Source of the DNA: Ephemerocybe angulata
Lineage: Eukaryota; Basidiomycota; Agaricomycetes; Agaricales; Psathyrellaceae
Assembly: GCA_013368325.1 (NCBI GenBank)
Contig: JAACJK010000057.1
Span: 1,702,592 to 1,766,591, forward strand
Length of the DNA: 64,000 bases
Reading direction: 5' to 3'
In this document: in pieces, positions 1 to 11,841 of the stretch
Position numbering within the stretch: position 1 is the first letter of the stretch
Layout: every line of letters begins with the position of its first letter
Position numbers and translations under genes: made by a program
The notes under the pieces: generated by a model
Databases searched by the model: none
Seen by the model: the letters and a program-made list of their open reading frames with translations, nothing else
Told to the model about the DNA's origin: nothing

Positions 1-70
1 TCACTTTCAGGCACTTTCCCACTAATTCCCGATCCTAAAAGAAGTGTTTCTCATCACAACAAGATTGAAA

Positions 71-2202
71 CTAAGTTGCAGTGTACACTATGATCTTGTC
101 CAGGTCAGCGGCGTAATCTAGAATTTTCTCAGATTCTAAAGTTAAAGAAGTAGGTCGGACAACTCACTGCTTTGCCCCGCGCCGATAGTGATGGTGTTTG
201 TACCACTCCGCAGGTTAAGTTTAACGGGTACGGAGAGAACCACACCTCCGCCTCCAGTGTTAGGCTGGTCTACGCGTACCGCGGTGCCGCCATTGACACT
301 GAGCACGTCGCGTTAGTAACTAAGTTACTCCATTTTCTCATCGCGTCAAGGAATACATACCTGATGGTCGTGTTCCTCCACCCAGAGTCAGCTACATTAT
401 GGCCTTCTCACATTTTTGGATAACAAGGGGGATAACTTGAGCGCACACCATTAGCGTAATAGAGAGATATCCATTGGTCAGCGCCGATGCCCTGCACGTT
501 GGTAATCGTCACTGAACCTCCATTGCCTGGAATATGGTCAAATGCCAGCTCAAATCACCCAAAGGACGAAACGTACCAATGTAACCGACAGCAACACCAC
601 CAGAGAACCCCGTGTTATTAAGCAACCGTGCATTTCCAGACAGGCTTCCTTTTTCCGCCTCGTACGTTGTTCCTGCAGCTGCCGTGGTGACGCCGTTATC
701 GAGGTTAACGCTCCACACATCTGAGGCGACAATAGTAGGCAGGTTGTTGCTACCCCACACTAAAGGGTACCAGATATACCTGCTGCTCCCGAGCAAGTTC
801 GGCCTCCATCGGTCTCCCATGTAGATTGCAGTATTCTGGTTGAGGAGAAGGTTGTATGTTCTGGGAAAAGTACGTGCGCGTAGCGCGAGGTGCGATGTCT
901 TGTTCTGCAGACCAGGGACCAGAAAGAGACTAAGATAGCGGAGACAGATGAGGTCAGGTCTTGTCCCAACACAGGTACCTAGAGCACATACTGAGGCCGT
1001 CACAACCTTGTTTGGATTGGGGTCCCAGCCGGTCGTATGAGATGCAAAAAGATGATAGACCTAGCTCGCTTGTTAGGATGACTCTCAGGAAGATGGAAGA
1101 CTTTACATGCCCCGTTCCGCTTGATGATTCCAGGAGATTCGAATGTGGATTCTGAAGGAATAGTCGCTCGCTTGTCAAGAGTCGCAAGATTAAAGTATTG
1201 TGCGCGCTTACTAGAGATGACGGATACTTGAGTAACCACGCTATAGTAGTTAGCATCTAATCTTGATATTTTGAAGTTCTGGTTGTTGTCCGAGGCATAC
1301 AAGAGGTAGGCTGTTTGCGCCGCTAAATTGACTGGTGTTAGTATGGGCAACATATTCCGATGTGGATTTTGCTAACCGTCGTCTGTTGGGAACGCACGAT
1401 CAGGTCAACCTGATGACTCGATTTTATTCTTTATTGTCTTCTTACCGTCTTGGTAAATGCCCATGTCCCTGCTCTCAGCACCGAGGGGACGAAAGCTGCC
1501 TCTGTACGAAAATGGCCCACAGGGAGTCTTGGCTGTTGCAACACCGACTTGCGCGGCACCGTAACTAGTGAGTTATCAGCATTGCCCGAGAGCCCCCTAG
1601 TAAAGCCTACCCACTTGCTGCTATCCGAGTGAAACCACATCACATACTCGGAATTCTAGGAGAGGGATCGCATTTGTCACTGACCAGGGCATGAATAAAT
1701 GCCCACCGCTTTGTTGTATATCACTAGAATACCGTCAGACGAAGGAATTTATGGTTGGACACTCTGGCTTACCCTTGGGGCGTTCAACAAGATTGTTAGT
1801 TGAGATGTTCCCTCCAGCGACCGGTGTGAGGGCATCGTTGTGGCGCGTCCACGTCGTCAAATCTGGGGACTAAACAAGGTTGAGAAATCATAAGAATCAT
1901 AAGAGAGACGAAGAAGTACCGAGTAGCAGCTGACTGCTCTGAAAGTTCCTCCATTGTGCGCTTTGTCCTCACCATGCCAATACCAAGTCGAGCCAACCTG
2001 CCATTCGAGAACGCAGTGAGTGATCGGCGTGAGGGCCGTAACAAATCGAACATTACCGAACCTTGAGTATACCACCGCCATGAGCTTGAATAACGTTCCC
2101 GCTCGTGTCGACCCATGTAGCGCCTGGAACGATGACGGCTGCACCGCTCAGCGAGCTCAAAGATACCACCGAGGCGGCTAGAAGCGCCGCTTTGCAAAGC
2201 AT
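71..2202 (-). pseudogene. GH43 exo-beta-1,3-galactanase with CBM35, one frameshift
   Basis: Secreted enzyme of the GH43 subfamily 24 type, which cleaves beta-1,3-galactan in arabinogalactan side chains. The start at 2202 gives a short signal peptide (MLCKAALLAASVVSL...), then the catalytic domain: QAHGGGILK, YWHGEDKAHNG, NLVERPKVIYN, YVMWFHSDSSNYG, TAYLLYASDNNQNF, ESPGIIKRNG (its Glu is probably the catalytic acid), FASHTTGWDPNPN and AIYMGDRWRPN. A C-terminal CBM35 follows (YEAEKGSLSG, GFSGGVAVGYIG, QWISLYYANAD, then YAADLDKIIVYT before the stop at 71-73). About a dozen exons splice in frame. The exception lies near 860-872, where YFSQN and the following TYNLLLNQNTAIYMG sit in different frames with no room for an intron. 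As read, the protein ends before the CBM35. One intron (1061-1110) needs a GC donor. Either a recent inactivation or a sequence error; family assignment is secure. Confidence 0.8.
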
Positions 2203-2249
2203 ATTCGACGAGCGTATCTTACCGAGACTAGTGGCGTTTACAGACCCAG

Positions 2250-2256
2250 TTTTATA
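2250..2256 (-). promoter_or_regulatory. TATA-like box upstream of the GH43 gene
   Basis: TATAAAA on the minus strand, 48 bp before the proposed GH43 start codon. The position suits a short 5' leader. Inferred from motif and position only. Confidence 0.35.
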
Positions 2257-2819
2257 CCGTCTTTAAATCCCGAGATATACAATGTGAGAATTGGACGGAT
2301 AGAAATCGGATAGAGGCTCATGGTTACGGCCTCGATCATTCGACCAGCCTAGCAAACTGAGAGGTGTGCCCGCCGCATTTCACTGATCATGCACTTGACC
2401 GTAGTGAAAGGTAAGTATGGAAAGATCCAATGGCCTAGATATCAGGGGATGTATAAGCGCAATAGTTGTAGATAGTGACGACAGAGACACCCAGTCCCCT
2501 TGTTAAACGCTGAGAATTGGGAAGAACCTGGGTGGAATGTCGGAAGTCGAAAGGCTTACACGAAGCTCGAAGGTCATGGGTGTCTCCTTCGTGGGTCATG
2601 CAGGTGGCACTTTAACTCCAAGAAGCGACTATGGAGCAGAGACCGCCTGGCGCCAGAGGGTGATGGTTCGTGATCAAGGCCGGACCGCCCCGTTGGCAAG
2701 CGCTCGTCGGAGGAGCGTACGAAGGCTTACGTAATCCATTATTTTGCAAACACTGCTCTATAGGCAACTTGAAAGCCTATACCATCTTCTCAACTCATTA
2801 CTCTGTCAGTCGTGTCCGT
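2257..2819. other. Intergenic, divergent promoter region GH43/ROK1
   Basis: No gene is visible here. The open frames are short and lack family resemblance. The stretch separates the divergent GH43 and ROK1 genes and should hold both promoters. Confidence 0.5.
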
Positions 2820-4977
2820 ATGGAAGCCTTCCAACTACTCTCGAGAGGAGGTGTCAAGTTCGACAAGAACAGGTTCAAGCCAGACGTTCAACTGTTCCAA
2901 GTAAGCCTGGGTTAAATAGCGATTCGGGGTTCCACTAACGCAACGCTCGACCACAGAAGAATGGCGAGTCCAGTTCCCGCGATCCCAAGCCAAAGGCGAA
3001 GGATGCCAATAGCCAGTCACTTCCAACGGAGCTCGACTTCTTCAAGTATGCCGAGGGAGGGCATGGCAAGCGGAAGGCATCAGAGAAGGATGGCGGTCCA
3101 GGGACTAAACGGGCAAAGCTGGACGAGGACGTGAGGATGAACTCAGACGAAGAAGAGGAAACGGATGGAAAGACACAACAGGAAGATTCAAGTGTGGCTC
3201 CTCAACGACACCGTATCACAATGAAAGGCCTAAATCCCCCTCAAGAAGCCGTTACTTTCGAGGAGATGAAGGAACGGTACTCTATGCCAGCCCAGCTGTA
3301 CGCCAATCTTGCGAAAAACGACTACATTCATCCAACAGGCATTCAGTCCAGTGGCATTCCCGTTCTCCTTGAGGTGCGTGTCTGAATAGACTAATTAGAG
3401 GCCCGGCGCTTATTTGTGTCCCACAGTCGCGCGATGTAGCTGCAATCTCACCAACGGGAACAGGAAAGACCCTATCCTACCTCTTACCTATCTTCACAAA
3501 ACTTGGAAGCCCGTCATCTAGTCAGCAAGCCCAGGAGAACGGCTCGGGGAAGGGTGTCAGAGCTATCGTCATCGCACCAACTCGTGAATTGGCTCACCAA
3601 ATCCACAACGAATGCCTGAAGCTCGCGCAGGGTAGAAAGTGGCGTATCGTCTTGTTCAGCAAGGCGACGGCGAGTACGCTATCCGACAAGTCGATTCGCG
3701 ATAAAGTAGGTCCGTAGTCATTATTTCGAATGCGATCAAGGCATCTGACTCGGGACTCGTAGATATCATCATCAGTACGCCTCTACGACTCGTCTCCTCG
3801 ATTCAGGAGGGTTCATTAGAACTCGAAAAGTGCGTCTTTGTGCAACTCGTGCTCTAAACACCTCTCATTTCTCCTTTTAGTGTCCGCCATCTTGTTCTCG
3901 ATGAAGCCGACCGACTGCTAGACTCAGAATTTCTGGAACAAATACAAGAGATCACGGCTGCTTGCACACACCCAAATCTCCAAAAGGCGATGTTCAGCGC
4001 CACTCTTCCTGCAGGAGTCGAGAAGACTGCTATGGGTATGCTCCAGGATCCTATACGACTCGTCGTTGGCTTGAAGTGAGTGTGCAGTTCATTGTGCTCT
4101 GTGCCCAAGTCTCATCGGCGTGTGTAGGGATACGCCTCTTCCACTGATCGCACAGTCGATGACATATGTTGCAGATGATGCATCAAAATTGCCCAGTCTT
4201 TTGACATACCTGGCCCAGCCATACAACCCTCCAGTCCTCGTTTTCACATCCTCACAACCTCGCGCCAGCTCGTTGGCTGAAGAACTGACTTTGAATGGGA
4301 TCCGGAACGTCGATTGTCTGCATGCTGGAATCACGAAGAAGGAACGAGAAGACGCTATCACGCGGATGCGTAAGGGAGAGACATGGATTTTGATTAGCAC
4401 GGAAGTGATGGCCCGCGGTATGGACTTCAAGGGAGTGCGAGAAGTAATCAACTACGATTTCCCGACCAGCGTCCAGAGCTATATCCATCGAATAGGTGAG
4501 TTCTTTTCTAGCATACCCCTCCCACCAATCTCAAACATGTGACAGGTCGTACTGGACGAGCCGGACGTGAAGGAAAAGCTGTGACCTTCTTCACTGACGA
4601 AGATGGCCCATTTTTGAAATCGTAAGTTCATTCTGGTGGGAGGTATGCTTTGTATTCTGACAATACCATGTGCGTACAGAATTGCAAATGTTATCCTGCA
4701 ATCTGGGTCCACAGTCCCTGATTGGATGCTAAAGCTTCCGAAGCCGTCGAAAATGAAACGCAGGCAAATGGGCAAAGTGAAGCGGCCCGAGATTGTGAAT
4801 AATGCGCGCAAAGTAGGCCGCCGAGAAGCAGTCAAAAAACGGCAAGTTCTCACTATCCAAGTCTTGTTTCTGATGGTGATTCCGTTCTGACATGCATATG
4901 ACAGGGAAATGATAACTGGGTCGAAGAGAAGGTCGGCCAAGGGGGATGAGGCACGAGAGGGTCCGCCTTCATCATAA
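2820..4977 (+). CDS. ROK1: DEAD-box ATP-dependent RNA helicase Rok1/DDX52
   Basis: RNA helicase of the Rok1 (DDX52) group, which acts in the nucleolus in early 18S rRNA processing and 40S assembly. The first exon, starting at 2820, reads [19 protein letters not shown], the characteristic Rok1 N-terminus. A charged basic/acidic linker follows, with [11 protein letters not shown] typical of this group. The core shows SPTGTGKT (motif I), APTRELA (Ia), [10 protein letters not shown] (II, DEAD), FSATLP (III), [18 protein letters not shown] (V) and HRIGRTGRAG (VI). The tail is basic ([26 protein letters not shown]). Introns of about 50 nt interrupt the frame, for example after VQLFQ and after PVLLE. 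All motifs are intact and the length fits the family. It neighbours unrelated genes, although CCA1 and LAS1 elsewhere in the window also act on RNA. Confidence 0.95.
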
Positions 4978-5485
4978 TCAAGGTCGAGGCATAGGCTTTT
5001 ATGGGCCTCTATATAGTCTTGTTCCCGGTAGAGAGCACAAAAATGCAGCCACCTGCCTCTTCCGACACGCCACACTGGCGAAGCTGAGCTCTGACCTTAA
5101 CGAGGTTGCCCCAAACCCGGTAAGGAACAAGTATGACCAAAACAGGACAAGGATGGCTACTGGGGAAGGTGACCTAAGCTAGCTCAAGCTGGGGTGAAGC
5201 GTTGTTGTCTGAATCTGGACGGAGATGTACATTCGGACTCTGTCTTATGTGATATCACATTTGCCTCATGGACACCACGACGTTCTTTTGAGTAAGGGTA
5301 GGAAATTCAGACGGACTAAAGATGGAAGGCAATTGGAATCGAGCCACGACCCCCCAAATCTAGAAAAGACTACTGTGATATGTCCCGAATGGCAACAGGA
5401 ACTCGTCAGAAGATAGTGACCTTGGAGCTCCCGCCCATTAATTTCCCTTCCTAGCCTATCGCTTGTCCCTTCTATCGCAAACTCA
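4978..5485. other. Intergenic between ROK1 and the HMG-box gene
   Basis: Holds the ROK1 3' end and the HMG-box gene promoter. The short open frames here show no recognisable domain. Nothing else seen. Confidence 0.5.
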
Positions 5486-6602
5486 ATGCTTAACTCCTAC
5501 CAAACAGGTGCGGCCCCGTTCGCTCGTCGTCCTCGTGTCCTGGAGTATGATTGCTGATTGGCTCTTTAGTAGTTTCCCTGGGTTATCACAGCGTCGACTC
5601 GGCGTATTGCGCGAACTGGCCCGTCCTCGACGCGAACGCTGGGTGTGATAGCCCGGAATATTCCACTCAGTCCTATTACACGCCCTCACCTCCACCACGA
5701 CTCGTGAAGAGGCGCGCGACCCGGCCATCACAGCCAAAGAAGCGCGAACCTGGGTACATCGCCCGCCCTCCCAACGCTTTCTTCATTTTTCGCTCCGAGT
5801 TCTGGGCCAAAGAGAAGGCCAAGGTTGCACCCGTCGAGCGCGACCACCGCGACATCAGTCGCATCGTCGCTCATTGTTGGCATAGCATGGGTGCCGACAA
5901 ACAGAAGGTGTACTACGACCGCGCGAAGCTTGTCAAGGAAATGCACCGGCTGCAGTACCCGCACTACCGTCTCAAGCCTGCTGTCCGCCGTCCGCGCGCG
6001 CCTAAGAACAAAACGGGAGTTGTGATCGCCAAGGAGGAGCGCTGCCGCCGCATTGCGTCTATAATCATGGCCACGGAGGGGCACGAGGTTTATCAGTCGA
6101 ATTCCCAATCAAATCCCACTGCATATGCCTATTCAGAAGTTGCCCAGGTGTCCAGCAATCCGGACATCGATCCCTCGCAGTATTCACATCTTGCACCTCA
6201 TGTCGCACCGCACATTGCCGCACCCATCCCCGTAAGTTTATGTATGGTCTTCACTTCATTGACGCGTTTCTGATCTCTTTGACCTTCCAGATTCGTCCTA
6301 GCCCAACTTTCTGCCCGGAAACCGTCTTTTCAATTCAGATGCAGAGCGAATTACCCTTCCCCCAAGGCAAATACGCCTCCAAATTCGACGATCTCACCGC
6401 GTATCCCCCTCTCCCCCTTGTCGACCCCAGCTATGAACAATTTGGCGACTGGGCTGCCTTTCACCAGATGAACCTTGCTGACTCGCTCGACGAGTTCCAG
6501 CTCTCTTTCCAGAACATGGCGATCGCGACTTCCTCCAATCCATCTGGAAATGGGTTTGTGCAAGGCTGCGATTTCCTTAATTTAGACTTCAGTAACTTTT
6601 GA
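5486..6602 (+). CDS. HMG-box (MATA/SOX type) transcription factor
   Basis: Sequence-specific HMG-box DNA-binding protein. The box covers roughly residues 65-140: YIARPPNAFFIFRSEFWAKE, ISRIVAHCWHSMGADKQKVYY and KLVKEMHRLQYPHYRLKP, with the RPPNAF start shared by fungal mating-type and SOX proteins. A basic flank (RRPRAPKNK) may be a nuclear signal. The C-terminal half is rich in Gln, Pro and Ser with acidic/aromatic patches, as in activation domains. Three exons are proposed: 5486-5507 (MLNSYQT plus one base), 5570-6231 and 6291-6602; the last junction is clean (gtaagt...ccag). The long frame alone opens with a TTG, so the tiny first exon is needed to supply an ATG; that exon is less certain than the rest. 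Targets cannot be read from sequence. Other basidiomycete HMG-box regulators control mating and fruiting, so such a role is possible. Confidence 0.8.
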
Positions 6603-6749
6603 AGAGAGAGGAAGAGGAAGGCGGAATTATCTGTAATATTCATGTTCCATTATGTCCACCACCACCACTAAACACCTCCAAGTTATTTATGAGCACGTTC
6701 AATGCAACCAATTGTTCCCGGATTGTTGAACAGACCGCACGTTCTCCGA

Positions 6750-8884
6750 TTACTTTACTCGCACTTTCTTGGAAGGTGGTTCTGGGGAGGTGGCTTGGGG
6801 CAGTCGACCAGCAACCTTTTCCTCCTCGAGCCACACACGACAGTCTTCCGCCGAGGCCGTGGGGTTGTCCAATTGCCATTGCATGATGTGTAGTTGGACG
6901 ACGGACAGCCAAGGTCCTCCCCTTGTCTTGTTCATGGCCTTCATAATCTCCTTCCCCTTGAGTATGTTGTGAGCGACGGGCAACAGAATAGGGGCGACGA
7001 AGACGTACATTTAACAGGGGCACAGCTTCGCCAACATCGTACAAGTCCAAATCTGCTATCTGTTCGGCTAACCGGTTGTACTTAGCCAAGACTGCTGATG
7101 CCTTCTCCACTGCAATGTGGCTGAGTATAAATGATACCGAATAGACGCTGAACCAGCTCACATTGGAACGAGTCGCCGGAAACATTGTACAGAGCACCAA
7201 GTTCTGTGATCATGGAAAAGAGAACCGATTCCGACCAATGAATTCCGGCATTTGGGCTGTGAATAACCTTATTCCTCAACGCCAAACCTACGAAGATTAA
7301 CAGTCTGGTTTTTGGTGCAAGGGGCCACGCACCTATTGAAGATCGCACTTTCTCAGCTGGGAATGTCAAATACTCTCCCAGCAGCTGACGAACAGGTTCT
7401 ACACTCATAAACAAAGCTGGGATGCCGTCCAAGTAATGGTTCTGAACTCCAAGCTTCAACGACTCTCGCACGACAGCCTCAACGCCAGGATGCTCTTTAC
7501 CCTTCTTATCCTTGAAGCTCGCGCCGTAATAGGGAGTCAAGGCTGAAGCCAGGAATAGGCGCGGCCTGGCGGACTGGTCTACTTGGAGATGCTTGAGGTA
7601 TATAGGATGAGGAGTAGGGATCTCAGCGTGAATCCCCTCGGTGATAGAGTTCAGGACAACGCTGCTGGCTAGTCCTCGGTCAGGATCAAATTTCTTCGTC
7701 GAGAAGGTTGCCGAAACATTTTCCGGGATCGCAGAGAAGAAGATAGCATCGAAGAGATTTAGCTCGTGGAACAGTTCGATGGAGCGCAAGGGGTCGCGAC
7801 CTACGCAGGGGTCAGAGGTATGGCGAGGCGCTCTCGGGTTATGTTCGTACCTTGCATCATCTTATCGACTTCTACGCCAACCCTCTCGCGAGAGATTTTT
7901 GAAACCAAAGCATCCTTCGAAAGCTGAGCATCAGTAAAAATTCCCTAGATAGCGCTCCAAGTGTCCTTACTTGTATGGCAGGGTCTTGAGCCGCGTCTGT
8001 GAGCTCTGAAACGAGGGTATATCCTAGCCTACTTGCGAAGCGAATGCAGCGTAGTACGCGTAAAGGGTCGTCTTTAAAGGTTTCCAATGGTGGGAGGGGT
8101 GTTCGAATTACACCGTCTCGCAGATCATCTAAGCCCTACGCCGGTCAGGGCTGTATAACTATGATAAAAAAAGCGCCCACCTGCTCTGTAAAGTCTTCCA
8201 CTTGTTTGTTGTGAACGTTGTAGAACAAGGCGTTGATTGTGATATCTCTTCTCTTGGCATCCTCCAACGGAGTCCCGAACGCCTTGGTAGGTTGAGGACA
8301 CAAGAAAGAACAAGTGGATGAGCACTACGCACAACTCCAGTCGGTATCCGACTGTTTTCTGCATATTCCTCGCTCCTCAAATTGACGAGATCGATGCTCA
8401 GTCCACAGAGAGTCAAAGTCGCGGTTTCTAAGTGTTTAGACTGCTCTGGATTTTGAGGAATCTCGGTAATTTTCCCAACTTCGATGCCCTTGTCTTGCGC
8501 ATACTCCGAGAGATGTTTCGCGAAGGTCTGACCCATCATATCTGCCAACGCAATGTCGATATCGTTGCTGTCCTGTCCCAGGAGCTGAAGGAAGACCCAT
8601 GAGGAAGGAGATCGCATGTCAAGGAGCTACGGAGTGACCTTGTCTCTAACCCAGCCCCCCGCAATTCTGCATGTCGTCGTGGTTTGTTTGTCATCCTCGA
8701 GATATTGTGTACAGCCGTTCAACAAGTCGCATATCTGGCTCTCTTGTTCAGTCAAACGGATTTCCATCGAGGTTGGGATCGGCACTCGCTGGATGGCGCT
8801 CCGGCGAAGGGATATATTGGATTTCATGGCGAGAGATGATGATAGGTAGCGACGTCCCAGGAATAGTGCCCTGTTCCGAAGCAT
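6750..8884 (-). CDS. CCA1: CCA-adding tRNA nucleotidyltransferase
   Basis: Adds or repairs the 3' CCA of tRNAs in cytosol, nucleus and mitochondria. Class II poly(A) polymerase head: [13 protein letters not shown] (flexible-loop/motif A), NDIDIAL with the metal-binding Dx[13 protein letters not shown] (motif B), [10 protein letters not shown] (motif C, ribose recognition), [16 protein letters not shown] (motif D, nucleotide template region) and [12 protein letters not shown] (motif E). A helical tail ends in a basic KKVRVK before the stop at 6750. At least eight short introns. Two in-frame ATGs, at 8884 and 8827, are 19 codons apart. The longer form begins [19 protein letters not shown], an Arg/Ser-rich mitochondrial presequence without acidic residues. 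The shorter form begins MKSNISLRR. This resembles yeast CCA1, where alternative starts distribute one enzyme between compartments. I used the upstream start. VAC8 lies divergently 574 bp away. Confidence 0.93.
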
Positions 8885-9458
8885 GTACAGGTGGTGGTAA
8901 CTGTAGAAGAGCAGCCGAGCTAAGTTCGGCGTCATGCCGGGGATCACGCCCACATGATCCTCACATGATCCCATTACCCCTAAGTTGGCCTGCCAGGCCC
9001 TGCTCGAGCCTTGATGAGCATACTGGAGGCCATGGTCATTCTTGCGCCCACCGCCACGCAGTACGCACACAAAGAAGCGTGCCCGCCGAACGAATATTAC
9101 GAGAATGGGGAAGGCATGATGCCCGCAGTCAACCACTTCTGGCATCGAAGTGTATCGCTTCCAAGCCTCGTTGTGGATATCTGAGTACCTCCTGGAGGCT
9201 CACAAAGTTCTCGGAGAGCTTGCTGAGGTGGCCATGGCTGGTGTGGCTTGCGCTCGTGGCCCAGACGATGTGCGACTCTGGGCCGTTGCCAGAAGGGCAC
9301 AAGAGAATCACGGAAATGGCCGCATGGTTCCCACGGGTCTCCAACGTTGTTCTGAAGCTCCTTGGGTGTTTAATTTCCAGCAGGCGACCTCCTCCCCATC
9401 CCTCCACGCCGAATTCCTCCCCAAACTACCTTGTATCTTCCTCTGACTGCCGAGCGGG
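8885..9458. other. Divergent promoter region CCA1/VAC8, with unassigned small ORFs
   Basis: Separates the divergent CCA1 and VAC8 starts. It contains a 56-codon ATG-initiated plus-strand frame (9014-9184) with C-rich third positions, and open frames on both strands over 9130-9440 with no recognisable family. None is supported as a gene. Confidence 0.4.
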
Positions 9459-11841
9459 ATGGGCAATATCACAAGTTGCTGCGATTCGTGTTGTATGTGC
9501 CCCGTAACTAGGCAGGAGAACCTTCGTTGACCATACATCACATAGTCCAGGGGCGCAGGGCCCAGTCGTATGAGCCCCTACTCCTGGAAAACGAGAGAGA
9601 GGCAGTTGCCGACCTACTCCAATACCTCGAAAGTATGCACAACCGTCTCACTCTACTGACCAGCGCCTTACATTCTCTTATTAGATCGCACGACAACCAA
9701 CTTTTTCACCGGCTCACCGCTGTCCGCGCTCACCACACTTTCGTTCTCAGACAACGTCGACCTTCAACGGAGTGCCGCCCTCGCATTTGCTGAAATCACG
9801 GAGAAGGAAGTTCGACCGGTTGGACGAGACACCCTGGATCCCATCCTCTTCCTCCTCAGCAGTCATGACACGGAGGTACAGCGGGCTGCTAGCGCTGCGT
9901 TGGGCAACCTTGCTGTCAATAGTAAGCTCAAAGTAAAGATGTAACCTTCAAAGTGCTAAGGAATCCTTCTTTCCAGCGGACAACAAGCTTCTGATTGTCA
10001 AACTGGGTGGTTTGGAACCCTTAATCCGACAAATGCTCAGCCCAAATGTCGAAGTTCAGTGCAACGCTGTCGGCTGCGTGACGAACCTTGCGACGCACGG
10101 TCAGTCCACGTACCGACCTTTGCTTCGAAAGCCGCTCAAACAATCTATAGATGATAACAAGACGAAGATCGCGAAGTCAGGCGCTCTTGTACCGTTGACC
10201 CGTCTCGCGCGCTCGAAGGATATGCGGGTACAAAGGAACGCAACAGGCGCACTCCTCAACATGACCCACTCTGGTAATTGACCCCCCGTCTGGATTCCTA
10301 TGTCAGAACATTATTGAAGATAACACTTGGCAGACGAGAACCGCCAACAGCTTGTCAACGCTGGTGCTATTCCCGTGCTTGTCAGCCTTTTGAACTCTCC
10401 CGATACCGATGTCCAGTACTACTGTACCACCGCCCTTAGCAATATTGCTGTAGATGGTGAGCTTAAAGAACTGCCATCTCGAGGACCGCACCTGATTGAC
10501 TTTCCGCCAGGCAATAACAGGAAGAAGTTGGCTACCAGTGAACCCAAACTGGTGTCCAGTTTGGTTGCGTTGATGGACAGCTTGAGTCTCAAGGTTCAGT
10601 GCCAAGCGGCTCTTGCTCTCCGCAATCTAGCTAGTGATGGTATGAGTTCCGTGTGTTTAACCTGTTCCGCGCTGACTTGGCTTCAGAGAAGTACCAATTA
10701 GAAATTGTCAAGGCTTCCGGCTTGCCGCCACTACTGCGCCTCTTGCAATCATCCTACCTTCCCCTTATACTGTCCTCTGCCGCATGCGTCCGGAACGTGT
10801 CCATTCATCCCCAGAATGAATCGCCCATCATCGAATCCGGCTTCCTCCAACCCCTTATCAATCTTCTCGCCTTCAAAGACAACGAAGAAGTTCAGTGCCA
10901 TGCCATTTCGACGCTTCGAAATCTCGCTGCCAGCAACGAGAAGAACAAGCTTGCTATTGTCAAAGCAGGCGCTGTGCAATCGATCAAGGAACTCGTCCTT
11001 GAAGTTCCCATTAACGTTCAGTCAGAAATGACTGCATGTATCGCAGTGTTGGCTTTGAGCGGTATGTTGCCCGCCCACTGTATGTTTCTATTGCTGATCA
11101 AACGCACGTAGATGAACTGAAAGGGCAGTTGCTGGAAATGGGTATCTGCGAGGTGTTGATCCCTTTGACCAATTCTCCTAGCACGGAGGTTCAGGGTAAC
11201 AGTGCAGCTGCGCTGGGCAATCTTTCTTCGAAGGGTATGCATCTTCCTATTTTACTTTCTTCCCTGACTGATGAGCTATCTAGAAATCCGAACTTCTTCG
11301 GATGACTATTCAGCTTTCAATGAAGTGTGGGACAAGCCAGACGGTGGTATGCACCGATACCTGTACAGATTCTTAACCAACAGCGACACCACCTTCCAAC
11401 ACATTGCCGTCTGGACGATTGTTCAACTCTTGGAGTCAGGGGGTGAGTATCCGTATCCCAAGCATTGTTACTAGTGCTAATGGCTGTAAATTAGACCCCC
11501 AGCTCGTCAGCAACATCCGCAATTCCACTCTCTTAGCACCCAACATCCGTAACCTCTCAATTTCCCGAGCATCATCCCCTAGCTCTTCTGTCGGAACTCC
11601 TCGGTCCCATCACTCCCATCCTTCATACCAAGACACTGACGCTGGCGATGGCCTTGCGGAAATCCAGCTACTATCCCGCCGCATTCTTGAGTTCATTGAC
11701 AGCGACCTCGAGGGCATCCCAGGCAGCGTTCCGGGATCGCACATCCAACCCGGTTCCTCAGTGGGTAGTTCCAGTGGGCGTGATCACGAAGAGCTGAGAC
11801 GAAGTGTACGGGAGGCATTTATGCCCGGCTCTCACCGTTGA
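9459..11841 (+). CDS. VAC8: Vac8-type armadillo-repeat vacuolar membrane protein
   Basis: Scaffold on the cytosolic face of the vacuole that acts in vacuole inheritance, nucleus-vacuole contacts and autophagy. The first exon (9459-9503) encodes only [15 protein letters not shown]: Gly2 for N-myristoylation and six Cys for palmitoylation, the membrane anchor of this family. A 62-nt intron leads to [19 protein letters not shown], the conserved Vac8 N-terminus. About a dozen ARM repeats follow, recognisable by [50 protein letters not shown] and ALGNLSSK, with introns falling at similar places between repeats. The C-terminus is a Ser-rich, probably disordered tail ([16 protein letters not shown]...) ending EAFMPGSHR at 11841; yeast Vac8 has no comparable tail that I know of. 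All repeats look intact. Confidence 0.95.

Noticed and set aside
8671..9507. 278-codon plus-strand frame
   Set aside because: It runs antisense through conserved CCA1 exons and into the VAC8 first exon; a shadow of GC-rich coding sequence.
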